Of a stretch of 61,789 nt of DNA, positions 8,247-16,006 are shown piece after piece. Both the position numbers and the translations under genes were made by a program. The DNA is from Gemmatimonadaceae bacterium (GTDB lineage: Bacteria; Gemmatimonadota; Gemmatimonadetes; Gemmatimonadales; Gemmatimonadaceae). Numbering within the stretch: position 1 is the first letter of the stretch; each line of letters begins with the position of its first letter. Under the pieces are notes generated by a model, which was not told where the DNA came from, did no database searches, and saw only the letters and a program-made list of their open reading frames with translations. The stretch spans positions 1 through 61,789 of the forward strand of contig JAICNG010000009.1 in assembly GCA_025931335.1 (NCBI GenBank). The letters run 5' to 3'.

Positions 8247-9236
8247 ATGACGACGACGCGCCGCCTCGCCTACCTGGCACTCTTTCTCGCGTACGCGCAG
8301 ATCGTGTTCGGCGCCGTCGTGCGCATCACGGACTCCGGAATGGGGTGCGGCGATCACTGGCCCAAGTGTGACGGGCTCTGGTTTCCGCCGCTCGACAACA
8401 CGGAGCTGATCATCGAGATCACGCACCGGTGGATCGCCGCCGCGTTGCTCATTGCGACGGTGGCGCTCGTCGTCGCCGCCTACCTGCACCGGCACGAGCC
8501 ACGGATCGGTGGCCGCGGCGGAGTGCTCCGCGCCGCGTCGCTGGCCGCGGCGCTCTGGCTCGCCCCGGCGATTTTGGGTGCCATCACGGTGTGGCTCGAG
8601 CTTCCGCCGTTGGTCGTCGTCATCCATCTCGCGCTGGCGATGGCGCTCCTCGCGGTGCTCGCGGTGACCGTGATGCGCGCGGGAGGCCTTGGGGCAACGG
8701 CGGCCGAGCGCGGTGGTGTCGCCCCGCGCGCTGCGCGCGCTGCGATCGTCGCCGCGGTGGTCACGTTCGTCGTCGTGATCCTCGGCGGCTTCACCGCGAA
8801 CGTTCCGGGAGCGGCCCCGGCCTGCCAGGGGTTCCCCCTGTGCAATGGCCGCGTGCTCACCGACGACAGCGCGCAGACGATCCATTGGGTGCACCGCGTG
8901 ATGGCGTTTCTCCTCACGCTGCACGTTGTGGGGATGGTGATCGGGGCGCGGAAGCGCGGCGATCGCATCATGGTGCGCGCGGCGGCGGTGCTGCTCGGCG
9001 TGATCGTCGTGCAGCTGACGGTGGCGGCCGTGCTGGTGTCGACCCATCTGCCGCCGGCGCTCCAGTCACTGCACCAGGCGGTGGGGACGCTGGTCTGGCT
9101 GAGCGCGGTGGTGGGGGCAGGCCTGGGTGCTCGACGTGCTCGAGGAGAGAACCTCCGGACCTCGACCTCCTCCCCCTCGAGCACCTCGAGCACCTCGAGC
9201 ACCTCACGCGCGCGCGCACTGAAGGCCGCCACGTGA
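8247..9236 (+). CDS. ctaA: Heme A synthase (COX15/CtaA family)
   Basis: A 329-residue membrane enzyme that oxidises the C8 methyl of heme O to the formyl group of heme A for cytochrome oxidases. The family pattern is clear: a cysteine pair in the first loop (SGMGCGDHWPKCDG), conserved histidines in helices (THRWIAAALL; VIHLALAMAL; IHWVHRVMAFLL; LQSLHQAVGTLVW), and a second cysteine pair (APACQGFPLCNG). Both halves share the same fold. ATG 8247 follows GAGGTG at 8238-8243, which makes the in-frame GTG at 8241 unlikely as the start. The C-terminal 25 residues are Ser/Thr-rich and encoded by the GAGCACCTC repeat at 9174-9205, so they are probably dispensable. Heme O synthase (ctaB) is not in the window. 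Confidence 0.9.
   Translation: MTTTRRLAYLALFLAYAQIVFGAVVRITDSGMGCGDHWPKCDGLWFPPLDNTELIIEITHRWIAAALLIATVALVVAAYLHRHEPRIGGRGGVLRAASLAAALWLAPAILGAITVWLELPPLVVVIHLALAMALLAVLAVTVMRAGGLGATAAERGGVAPRAARAAIVAAVVTFVVVILGGFTANVPGAAPACQGFPLCNGRVLTDDSAQTIHWVHRVMAFLLTLHVVGMVIGARKRGDRIMVRAAAVLLGVIVVQLTVAAVLVSTHLPPALQSLHQAVGTLVWLSAVVGAGLGARRARGENLRTSTSSPSSTSSTSSTSRARALKAAT
9126..9205. repeat. Word-repeat element, GAGGTGCTC family (copy 1)
   Basis: The right arm at 9174-9205 contains three tandem GAGCACCTC units. The left arm at 9126-9146 has the inverted word (GTGCTCGACGTGCTCGAGGA). The whole element lies inside the last codons of the heme A synthase gene. The same word recurs at 46416-46471 in the other orientation. 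Confidence 0.8.
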
Positions 9237-9283
9237 GCGAGGATGAGCATCGCATTCGCGCATGGCTCGAGGGGTGCGCGTGA
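9233..9283 (+). CDS. Possible 16-codon mini-ORF linking heme A synthase and ABC exporter
   Basis: GTG at 9233 overlaps the ctaA stop codon as GTGA, and its TGA at 9281-9283 overlaps the GTG start of the ABC transporter, again as GTGA. It would encode MSEDEHRIRAWLEGCA. Double GTGA linkage is the way genes are joined elsewhere in this window, so the ORF may act in translational coupling. It could equally be a chance frame, because it is very short and shows no family resemblance. Confidence 0.3.
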   Translation: MSEDEHRIRAWLEGCA

Positions 9284-11109
9284 CGATTCCCGCTCCACGT
9301 CCCACCCCCGCGGCGGTTCCGGCCATCGAGAAGAAGGAGAAGACGCGGCGCCCCCCGTCGCCCAAGGTGTTCGGTCCGCTGATTCCGCGGCTCCGTCCCC
9401 ACGTGGGGGCGCTGTCGATCGCCGCGGTGTGTCTCGTCCTCAGCGCGGCCGTGGGTCTCGCGTTCCCGCGCATCGTGCAATACCTGCTCGACGCCGCGTT
9501 CATCTCCGGGAACGCGCGCGGCCTCGATCGCATCGCGATCGGCCTGCTGGTGCTGTTCGCCATCCAGGGAGTCCTGAACTTCGCGCAGGTATATCTGCTC
9601 AGTGCGACTGGGGAGCGCGTGGTCGCCACGCTGCGCCAGGACCTGTTCGCGCATCTCGTCCGCCTCTCCCCCGCGTTCTTCACCGAGCGTCGGACGGGCG
9701 AGCTCATCAGCCGGCTGAGCGCGGACGTCGCCATGCTTCAGTCGGTGATGAGCCATCAGGTGAGCGAGTTTGCCCGCCAATCGCTCTTCCTCGTCGGCGG
9801 AATCGCGATGCTGACGCTCACGCACCCCCGGCTCACGGCGACGACGCTGGCGGTCGTGCCGATCGTGGTCGGCGCTGCCTGGCTGTTCGGGCGACGGCTG
9901 CGCAAGGCGAGCACCGGCGTGTCGGATCGCGTGGCCGAAGCGACCGCGAGCGCCGAGGAGGCGTTCTCGCAGATTCGAACGGTGCAGGGATTCACGCGGG
10001 AGGCGCTCGAGACCGACCGCTATCATGCGCACCTCGTCGACGTCGTGACGGCGGCGATTCGACGCGCACGGATTCGCGGCGCGTTCTTCGGCGTCATCAC
10101 CTTCTTTTCGTTCGGCGGCATCGTCGCGGTGCTGTGGCAGGGCGGCCGCCTCGTTCTGGGCGGGGCGCTCACGCCGGGGGCACTCGTCTCCTTTCTGCTC
10201 TACGCCATCACCGTCGCCGCCGCGGTCGGCGCGCTCGCGTCGCTCTTCGGCAGCTATCAGGACGCGGTGGGGTCGGCGCGGCGCGTCTTCGAGCTGCTTC
10301 AGGAGCGACCGACGGTGGCGGAGCCGGCGCATCCGCGAGCGTTGCCGCATGCGGCGTCGCGCCGCGCCACGGGGGCGGACGTGCGCGTGGAACACGTGAC
10401 CTTCCGCTATGCGCCCGAGCATCCCGAGGCATTGCACGACGTGTCGTTCCGCATCGCGCCAGGAGAGACGGTCGCGCTCGTGGGCCCGTCGGGCGCGGGC
10501 AAGACGACGGTCGCCGCGCTCCTGCCGCGTTTCTGGGACGTCGCGACGGGGCGCATCACCATCGAGGGGATCGACGTTCGCGAGCTGTCGCTCGAAGCGC
10601 TGCGCGGCGCCATCGGAATCGTCCCGCAGGAGCCGACGCTGTTCAGCGGAACGGTTCGCGAGAACATCGCCTACGCGCGTCCGCAGGGGACGGAGGCGGA
10701 GATCGTCGCCGCGGCCCGTGCCGCGCACGCGATGGAGTTCATCGAGCGGCTCCCGCAGGCGTTCGACACGCGCGTCGGCGAGCGCGGTGTGAAGCTGTCA
10801 GGGGGTCAGCGCCAGCGCCTGGCGATCGCGCGGGTGTTCCTCAAGGATCCGGCGATCGTGATCCTCGACGAGGCCACGTCGAGCCTCGACAGCGAGAGCG
10901 AGCGGCTCGTCGAGGAGGCCATGGAGGAGTTGCTGCGCGGCCGGTCGACGCTGATCATCGCGCACCGCCTGAGCACGGTGCGCCGCGCCGACCGTGTCGT
11001 CGTGCTCGACCGCGGCCGCGTGGTCGAAGAGGGCCGGCACGCGGATTTGCTGGCCGGCGGGGGCGTGTATGCGAAGCTCTACAAGGGGCAGTACTTCGAG
11101 ATGGTGTGA
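9280..11109 (+). CDS. ABC transporter, fused permease and ATP-binding subunit (MsbA/BmrA-like half exporter)
   Basis: A 609-residue half transporter expected to dimerise in the inner membrane and export a lipid or hydrophobic molecule. Residues about 35-320 form the six-helix exporter domain. The nucleotide-binding domain has Walker A GPSGAGKTT near residue 402, a Q-loop (IVPQEPTLFSGTVRENI), the signature LSGGQRQRLAIAR near 506, Walker B IVILDEATSSLDSE near 527 and an H-loop (LIIAHRLSTV). GTG 9280 is preferred because GAGGGG lies 5 bp upstream and it overlaps the mini-ORF stop; an in-frame ATG at 9262 is the alternative. It is last in the oxidase-assembly operon. The substrate is unknown. Confidence 0.9.
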   Translation: MTIPAPRPTPAAVPAIEKKEKTRRPPSPKVFGPLIPRLRPHVGALSIAAVCLVLSAAVGLAFPRIVQYLLDAAFISGNARGLDRIAIGLLVLFAIQGVLNFAQVYLLSATGERVVATLRQDLFAHLVRLSPAFFTERRTGELISRLSADVAMLQSVMSHQVSEFARQSLFLVGGIAMLTLTHPRLTATTLAVVPIVVGAAWLFGRRLRKASTGVSDRVAEATASAEEAFSQIRTVQGFTREALETDRYHAHLVDVVTAAIRRARIRGAFFGVITFFSFGGIVAVLWQGGRLVLGGALTPGALVSFLLYAITVAAAVGALASLFGSYQDAVGSARRVFELLQERPTVAEPAHPRALPHAASRRATGADVRVEHVTFRYAPEHPEALHDVSFRIAPGETVALVGPSGAGKTTVAALLPRFWDVATGRITIEGIDVRELSLEALRGAIGIVPQEPTLFSGTVRENIAYARPQGTEAEIVAAARAAHAMEFIERLPQAFDTRVGERGVKLSGGQRQRLAIARVFLKDPAIVILDEATSSLDSESERLVEEAMEELLRGRSTLIIAHRLSTVRRADRVVVLDRGRVVEEGRHADLLAGGGVYAKLYKGQYFEMV

Positions 11110-11114
11110 GGAGG

Positions 11115-11203
11115 GTTGCGGACTGCGGATTGCGGATGGCGGATTGCGAGTGACACCTGATTGGCGACCGGTCGGACGCAGTCCGTAATCCGCAGTCCGC
11201 AAT
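11115..11203. repeat. Word-repeat fold-back element, GCGGATTGCG family (copy 1)
   Basis: The left arm at 11115-11149 has five variants of the 7-bp word GCGGATT/GCGGACT. The right arm at 11177-11203 is the inverted set (CGCAGTCCGTAATCCGCAGT). It lies between two convergent stop codons (11109 and 11208). Related words occur again at 54710-54731. Confidence 0.85.
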
Positions 11204-11207
11204 CGTA

Positions 11208-11996
11208 TCAGTACTTCACCTCCACCCTCGTCACGCTGCCGTTCTCGACGCGGATCTCCCGCGTCGTCCCCCCCAGGCGCTCGTGCCAGGTGCGCATCGT
11301 GTACTCGCCGGGTGGGATGGAATCGAGAACGAACCGGCCGTTGGACGCCGACACGACGAAGTAGGGGTGGTCGAATACGTGGATCCAGCCGTGTGTCCAT
11401 GGGTGGGTCCGACAGGAGAGCTCGAGGCGCACGGGACGCGCGAGCACGTTCTCCAGCGGCACCACCTGGCCATCGCCATTCTGCGTCACGGTCGCCAGCG
11501 CGTTCGCCACGCCCGTCACGCGAACCACCGTCTCGTGGACGACCGGGTCGGCGCTCTTCACGTTCAGCGTTCCGCCGACGATCACGCCTTGCACGCGCGG
11601 ATGCAGACGGCACCGCGTGTTCGTCACCTCGAAGCGCCGGCTGTCAGGGAGCGCCTTCCCTTCCCGGGCGTCCGTCAGCCAGACCACGACGTTCATCAGA
11701 CCGCCCTGAGGCGCGACGATCGCGCCCTCGGGCACGCGCTCACCGCAGAGATCGGCGTTACGGGTGACGACGACCAACGTGTCGCGCGCCGAGCTCTCGA
11801 GACGCACCTCGCCCTCGAGGCGACCGTGGGCCGTGAGCTCCGTCTCGCGGTAGGGTGACATCCCCGGCGGCGACGTGTAGGCCGCTTCGGCGATCGTATC
11901 CCCACTCGCGCCGCGCGCGTCGGTACCGTCCTCGGCCGGGGCGCACGCGAGGAGTCCGGCGCCGAACAGGGTGATGGCGAGCCGGTGCCGAGTCAC
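11208..11996 (-). CDS. Lipoprotein with carboxypeptidase-regulatory-like domain, function unknown
   Basis: A 262-residue predicted lipoprotein with lipobox GLLAC at about residues 14-18. The middle contains CGERVPEGAIVAPQGG, VVVWLTDAREG, a Cys/His segment (NTRCRLHPRVQGVIVGGTL) and CRTHPWTHGWIHVFDHPYFV. The end is a small beta-sandwich (LDSIPPGEYTMRTWHERLGG). Proteins with this pattern are often labelled methylamine-utilisation-like or cupredoxin-associated. The histidines and cysteines suggest metal or heme binding, but no cofactor motif is certain. Its GTG start overlaps the stop codon of the M24 peptidase gene upstream by four bases, so the two are probably co-transcribed. Confidence 0.6.
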   Translation of the reverse strand: MTRHRLAITLFGAGLLACAPAEDGTDARGASGDTIAEAAYTSPPGMSPYRETELTAHGRLEGEVRLESSARDTLVVVTRNADLCGERVPEGAIVAPQGGLMNVVVWLTDAREGKALPDSRRFEVTNTRCRLHPRVQGVIVGGTLNVKSADPVVHETVVRVTGVANALATVTQNGDGQVVPLENVLARPVRLELSCRTHPWTHGWIHVFDHPYFVVSASNGRFVLDSIPPGEYTMRTWHERLGGTTREIRVENGSVTRVEVKY

Positions 11997-13168
11997 AGCA
12001 CCTGGAGATCGCGTTGGTAGTTCTCCGGCGTGATCGTCACGCCACGCTCCCCGACGAACGCATTCACCTCGCTCCGCACGCCCAGCTCCCCCGGCAGATA
12101 GACGCCCGGCTCGATCGAGAACCCGACGCCAGGCAGCAGGAGTCGCTCCTCCCGCGTCTCGAAATCGTCGATGTGCGGGCCCGAGCCGTGGAGATCGCGC
12201 GGATCGATCGAGTGGCCGGTGCGATGAACGAAGTAGTCGCCCAGTCCGCGATCGGTGATCACGCGACGCGCGGCGACGTCGACATCGCCGCCGCGCAGTT
12301 CGCCTTTCGCTCCACGCTCGCGCACGAGCGCGATCGCGGCGTCACGCGCATCGCGCACCGCCTCCCACACTTCCACCGCGCGCGGGGATGGCGTGCCGAC
12401 GCTCGCCATCCACGTCTGATCGGCCCAGACGCCGTTCGGCTCGCGCGCCCACAGGTCGATCAGCAGGAGCTCGCCCTCGCGAATCGCGCGCGGGCGCTCG
12501 GGGGATGGCTCGTAATGCGGATTTGCCGCGTTCGCTCCCGCGGCCACGATCGGCATGTCGTGGGTCTCGAGTCCCGCCCCGTGGAAGCGTGCCACGATCC
12601 AGTCGCGCAGCTCGTGCTCGTGCAGCGTGGCGCCGCGCGCGTGAGCCGACTTCGCCTCGCCCATGGCGTCGCGCGCCGTCTGCGCGACGATCTCCGCGGC
12701 GCGAACGTGCGACGCGAGCTGCTTCTCGCTCCACACGGCGTAGAACCGTGTGACGAGCTCGCCGGAGGGGACAACGGTCGCGCCGGTGGAGCGCACGAGG
12801 TCGAGGACGCCCCCGGGAACACGATCGAGATACGGCACCGCGTCGCCCGGGGAATACTCCATCGCGATGCGCTTGCCACCGACGAGTCGCGCGATCGTCG
12901 CTTCCAGCGTCCGCCAGGACGCGTACACTTCGCGCCCCCAGGTGGGGGGCCAGTCACGCCACGGCCCCTGCTCGATGGCGTGAATGACACCGACCGGCGT
13001 GCCCTGTCGCGGGATCCATGCGAACACGCGTCGGGACAGCATACCCTTGAGACCCACCAGCGTCGAGGCGATCGGGTTGGTGCCGCGAAAGTCGAACAAC
13101 AGCCAGCCGTCGAGTCCGGCATCGGCGAGCGTGCGCTGTACGGCGGGTAAGGTGGCCGGAGTGAGCAT
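11993..13168 (-). CDS. M24 family metallopeptidase (Xaa-Pro aminopeptidase-like)
   Basis: About 391 residues. The N-terminal creatinase-like domain begins MLTPATLPAVQRTLADAGLD, GWLLFDFRGTN. The C-terminal pita-bread domain carries candidate metal ligands: Asp in LLIDLWAREPNGVWADQTWM, His in HRTGHSIDPRDLHGSGPHID, and Glu in FSIEPGVYLPGELGVRSEVN. Such enzymes remove N-terminal residues next to proline or act as dipeptidases in the cytoplasm. The start at 13168 matches the usual family N-terminus; the frame is open further upstream but without family similarity. The gene is head-to-head with the TauE-like permease, and their predicted starts nearly touch, so a shared promoter must lie inside one of the reading frames or one start is further downstream. 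Confidence 0.85.
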   Translation of the reverse strand: MLTPATLPAVQRTLADAGLDGWLLFDFRGTNPIASTLVGLKGMLSRRVFAWIPRQGTPVGVIHAIEQGPWRDWPPTWGREVYASWRTLEATIARLVGGKRIAMEYSPGDAVPYLDRVPGGVLDLVRSTGATVVPSGELVTRFYAVWSEKQLASHVRAAEIVAQTARDAMGEAKSAHARGATLHEHELRDWIVARFHGAGLETHDMPIVAAGANAANPHYEPSPERPRAIREGELLLIDLWAREPNGVWADQTWMASVGTPSPRAVEVWEAVRDARDAAIALVRERGAKGELRGGDVDVAARRVITDRGLGDYFVHRTGHSIDPRDLHGSGPHIDDFETREERLLLPGVGFSIEPGVYLPGELGVRSEVNAFVGERGVTITPENYQRDLQVL

Positions 13169-13181
13169 TGAGTTCGGGAAA

Positions 13182-14081
13182 GTGATACCTTGGCGGCTCG
13201 CCCCGGTCTCCCCGACCGGCGGTCGTGTCCAAAGTAACCTCGGGAACGCCATCTCCGCGCTCGAAATCTTCCTCCTCGCGCTGCTCGGCGTCGGCGTCGG
13301 TACCTACGGAACGCTCGTAGGCGTCGGTGGCGGCTTTCTCGTCGTGCCGCTGCTCTTGCTGATCTATAAGTTGCCGCCCGCGGCCGCCGCCGCAACCTCG
13401 CTCGTTGTCGTGCTGCTCAATGCGGCGAGCGGCTCGGTGACGTACGTGCGGCGCGGGCGCGTGGACGTGCGCACCGGGCTCCTGCTGGCGGCGGCAACAA
13501 TCCCAGGCGCGTTCTTCATCGGCCCGGAGCTCGCGGTGCGCATTCCCGCTCGTGCGTTCGCGATCGGGTTCGGCATCTTCCTGCTCGTGATGGCCGGGCT
13601 GCTGTTCTTTCGGCCGGAGCGGCAGTCGCCGGTGATCGGCGCTCCGCGGCGCTTCGGGCGATGGCGGGTTCGCCGCAGCTTCAGCGACGGGTCAGGCGCG
13701 GCAGTCGATTACGAGTTCGACGTCGTGCTCGCCATCGTGCTGTCCTTCGCCGTCGGGATCCTTTCGAGCATGCTCGGGATCGGCGGCGGGATCGTGCACG
13801 TGCCGGCGCTCATCCACCTCATGGGGTTCCCGGTGCACGTGGCGACGGCGACGTCCCAGTTCGTGCTCGCCTTCACCGCCGCGGCGGGGGTCGCGAAGTA
13901 CGCGTCCGGAGGCCACGTGGTGTGGCCGCTGGCGGCGGTCCTGGGCGGTGGGGTGATCGTGGGAGCGCAGGTGGGGGCGCGCCTGTCGCACCGGATGAAA
14001 GGGGGGAGGATCATCCGGCTGCTCGTGCTCGCGATCGTCGTCCTGGCGATCCGGCTTATCTGGAGCGCGATTCAGAGGTAA
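13182..14081 (+). CDS. Sulfite exporter TauE/SafE family permease
   Basis: About 299 residues with eight or so membrane helices in two repeats. The first repeat has GVGTYGTLVGVGGGFLVVPL and the second has ILSSMLGIGGGIVHVPALI, which is the twin glycine-rich pattern of TauE/SafE (DUF81) permeases that move sulfite, sulfoacetate or related anions. A central cytoplasmic loop separates the halves (about residues 140-175). The start is uncertain: GTG 13182 is used here, GTG 13161 is an alternative, and translation upstream of that runs into the divergent peptidase gene. The stop codon lies inside the left arm of a perfect inverted repeat. The substrate is not determined; no sulfur genes are adjacent. 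Confidence 0.8.
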   Translation: MIPWRLAPVSPTGGRVQSNLGNAISALEIFLLALLGVGVGTYGTLVGVGGGFLVVPLLLLIYKLPPAAAAATSLVVVLLNAASGSVTYVRRGRVDVRTGLLLAAATIPGAFFIGPELAVRIPARAFAIGFGIFLLVMAGLLFFRPERQSPVIGAPRRFGRWRVRRSFSDGSGAAVDYEFDVVLAIVLSFAVGILSSMLGIGGGIVHVPALIHLMGFPVHVATATSQFVLAFTAAAGVAKYASGGHVVWPLAAVLGGGVIVGAQVGARLSHRMKGGRIIRLLVLAIVVLAIRLIWSAIQR

Positions 14082-14201
14082 CGGCCGAAGACGTCAGGGA
14101 TCAGACGTCAGGAGTCAGTGGTCAGAGACTTCATCGGCGAGAGCAGTTGCCGTTCCTGATATCTGACATCTGACGTCTGATCCCTGACGTCTTCGGCCGT
14201 T
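14080..14201. repeat. Fold-back element with perfect 32-bp arms, GTCAGG family (copy 1)
   Basis: Bases 14080-14111 and 14170-14201 are exact inverted copies over 32 bp. The arms contain GTCAGGGATCAGACGTCAG. The 58-nt loop holds further GTCAG-type words on its left (GAGTCAGTGGTCAGAGA) and inverted ones on its right (GATATCTGACAT). It spans the gap between convergent genes and includes the TauE-like stop codon. Related copies lie at 36971-37091 and 49264-49386. Confidence 0.9.
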
Positions 14202-14211
14202 CCCCTCGCCC

Positions 14212-14823
14212 CTACCTCCCCCTCCACTCGGCCCGCCACTCGCACGTCCCTTCCCCCCTCGCCATGCACTGCACGTGCTCGATCCCCCCAACGTTCCCGA
14301 CGAGCAATCGCAGGAGCTCGCGCAGGGACGCCTCGTAGAAGGCACACCCGACGCTGTTCGGTGCCGTCTTGAGCGTCACGGAATCGCTCACCTCGAGGCG
14401 AATGAAGCCACCCACGCGGCGGACGTCGGCATTGAGATAGCGGTCGGCGACCTTGCGGACCCGGCGCAACACGATGGGGCGGGCGAGAAACGACGGAAGC
14501 ACACGCGCCAGCCTTCGCGTCATCCCCGGGATCGTGAGGTACGCCTCCCGCGCGAGGTACTGGCCGGCCGCGCGGAACACTGCTTCGGCATCGCTTCGCC
14601 GGCCGATGAGACGCGCCAGGCCTACCGCCTCCTCCTGATCGGGGCGCTGGTTTCGCTTGGCTGCGTCGGTATATCGCCGGATCTGCGTGTAGACGGTCTC
14701 GCTGAGGCCGAGGCGCTTGTTGCGGAGCTCGTGGACCAGCTCGGCTTCGAGGTCATCGGGGGTATCGACGTTCCGGACCGCGTGAAGCAGACTGAGGGGC
14801 AGAAGCGGGTCGACCGTAGGCAC
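14212..14823 (-). CDS. V4R (4-vinyl reductase-like) small-molecule-binding domain protein
   Basis: A 203-residue soluble protein. The C-terminal half, about residues 140-200, matches the V4R pattern: GCAFYEASLRELLRLLVG, then IEHVQCMARGEGTCEWRAEW, with the characteristic cysteines before and after a short glycine turn. V4R domains bind small hydrocarbons or tetrapyrrole-like ligands and occur in sensors and in BchJ-type proteins. There is no fused output domain and no photosynthesis gene nearby, so a ligand-sensing or carrier role is more likely than chlorophyll synthesis. The N-terminal half is helical without a recognised family. It converges on the TauE-like gene and is transcribed away from the anti-sigma factor gene. 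Confidence 0.7.
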   Translation of the reverse strand: MPTVDPLLPLSLLHAVRNVDTPDDLEAELVHELRNKRLGLSETVYTQIRRYTDAAKRNQRPDQEEAVGLARLIGRRSDAEAVFRAAGQYLAREAYLTIPGMTRRLARVLPSFLARPIVLRRVRKVADRYLNADVRRVGGFIRLEVSDSVTLKTAPNSVGCAFYEASLRELLRLLVGNVGGIEHVQCMARGEGTCEWRAEWRGR

Positions 14824-14890
14824 GGGCGGCGTGGTGAGGGAGGGTCAGGGAAGCTAGTCTCGCCCGAATCCTGCTTCAAGCGGACGCGGC

Positions 14891-14922
14891 GGGAACATCG
14901 GGACGGACTCGAATCTTCTATG
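14891..14922 (+). promoter_or_regulatory. Candidate ECF-type promoter before the anti-sigma factor gene
   Basis: GGGAAC at 14891-14896 is followed about 18-20 bases later by TTCTATG. This resembles the GGAAC plus T-C-T layout used by extracytoplasmic-function sigma factors of the SigR type. It lies 24-55 bases before the anti-sigma gene. Spacing and the -10 match are only approximate. Confidence 0.3.
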
Positions 14923-14945
14923 ATCGTGAACGCTGCGACTGAGCC

Positions 14946-15218
14946 ATGACTGGCCAGCAATACGGCGACGAGATGCCGTGCGACGCTGTCATCGAGCGGA
15001 TCTATGAGTTCCTCGATGGCGAGCTGACGAGCGACGTGGACGCGCAGATCCGCGACCACCTCGGCAGGTGCCGTTCGTGCTACCCGCACTTCCGGCACGA
15101 AGAGGTGTTCTTGCGCTTTCTCGAGCGACGCGTGCAGATCGAGAAAGCACCCCCATCGCTTCGGCGGCGGATCTTCAAGCAGCTCCTCGACGACGAGATC
15201 GCGCGCGACGAGTCGTGA
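14946..15218 (+). CDS. Zinc-finger anti-sigma factor (RsrA-like ZAS protein)
   Basis: A 90-residue cytoplasmic protein. A zinc-binding layout is visible: Cys in MPCDAV, then HLGRCRSC (H-x3-C-x2-C) about 26 residues later, followed by YPHFRHEEVFLRFLERR. This is the ZAS signature of redox-responsive anti-sigma factors such as RsrA, which release an ECF sigma factor when the cysteines are oxidised. The C-terminal helix (PPSLRRRIFKQLLDDEI) also matches. ATG 14946 is used; an internal ATG at 14973 is possible. No ECF sigma gene is adjacent, so the partner must be encoded elsewhere. Its TGA overlaps the GTG start of the DUF92 gene. Confidence 0.85.
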   Translation: MTGQQYGDEMPCDAVIERIYEFLDGELTSDVDAQIRDHLGRCRSCYPHFRHEEVFLRFLERRVQIEKAPPSLRRRIFKQLLDDEIARDES

Positions 15219-16006
15219 TCGAGCGCGTCACCGCGGGAGTCGCGCTCGCCACGGTCATCGCGATCGCGGCACGGGCGGCCCGTGCGCTGACGGTCGATGG
15301 TGCGATCGCCGCGGGGCTCGTGGGCGCCTCCAGCATCGCGGCGGGCTGGTCGTGGGGAGCGCTGCTGCTCGCGTTCTTCCTCTCGTCTAGCGTACTCTCG
15401 CGCATCGGCATAGACATCAAGCGCCGGCGCACGTCGGCGCTTCTCGAAAAGGGAGGCGAGCGCGACGCCGTCCAGGTGCTGGCGAACGGCGGCGTGTTCG
15501 CCGCGGCCGCGCTGGCGAGCGTCGTGCATCCGTGGGAGGGATGGTTGGCGATCGGGGGTGGTGCGCTCGCGGCCGCGACCGCCGACACGTGGTCCACCGA
15601 GATCGGAACGCTCGCCGGTGGTGAGCCTCGACTGCTCACGACGTGGCGTGCGGTGCCCACGGGAACGTCGGGGGGCGTGACCGGGGTTGGATCGCTCGCG
15701 ATGGTGCTCGGGAGTGCGTTTCTGACACTCGTCATGGCCGCGGCCGTGTGGCCTCGACACGTGGTGGCGGGCGCATTCGTTGGGGGAGTGCTCGGATCGC
15801 TGGCGGACTCGCTGGCGGGGGCCACCGTGCAGGCGCGGCGACGGTGTACTTCCTGCGACGCGCTCACGGAACGCGCGATTCACTCGTGCGGAGCATCCAC
15901 GGTCCACGCGGGAGGTGCATCATGGATGACCAACGATGCGGTGAACGTGTTGTGCGGTGTCGCGGGCGCAGCGGCGGCGCTCGTCGTCTCACGCGCGCTC
16001 GCGTAG
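15215..16006 (+). CDS. DUF92 family integral membrane protein
   Basis: A 263-residue membrane protein with about six helices. It has the DUF92/TMEM19 signature: an N-terminal LTVDGAIAAGLVGASSI, GVFAAAALASVVHPWEGWLA, a conserved ATADTWSTEIGTLAGGEPRL, VPTGTSGGVTGVGSLAM and GSLADSLAGATVQARRRC. Plant VTE6 of this family is linked to phytyl-phosphate kinase activity, so a polyprenyl-phosphate role is possible. The nearby geranylgeranyl-reductase-like gene is in line with isoprenoid metabolism, but this is inference. GTG 15215 overlaps the anti-sigma stop as GTGA. Two cysteines in RRCTSCDAL near the C-terminus are conserved-looking. Confidence 0.8.
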   Translation: MIERVTAGVALATVIAIAARAARALTVDGAIAAGLVGASSIAAGWSWGALLLAFFLSSSVLSRIGIDIKRRRTSALLEKGGERDAVQVLANGGVFAAAALASVVHPWEGWLAIGGGALAAATADTWSTEIGTLAGGEPRLLTTWRAVPTGTSGGVTGVGSLAMVLGSAFLTLVMAAAVWPRHVVAGAFVGGVLGSLADSLAGATVQARRRCTSCDALTERAIHSCGASTVHAGGASWMTNDAVNVLCGVAGAAAALVVSRALA

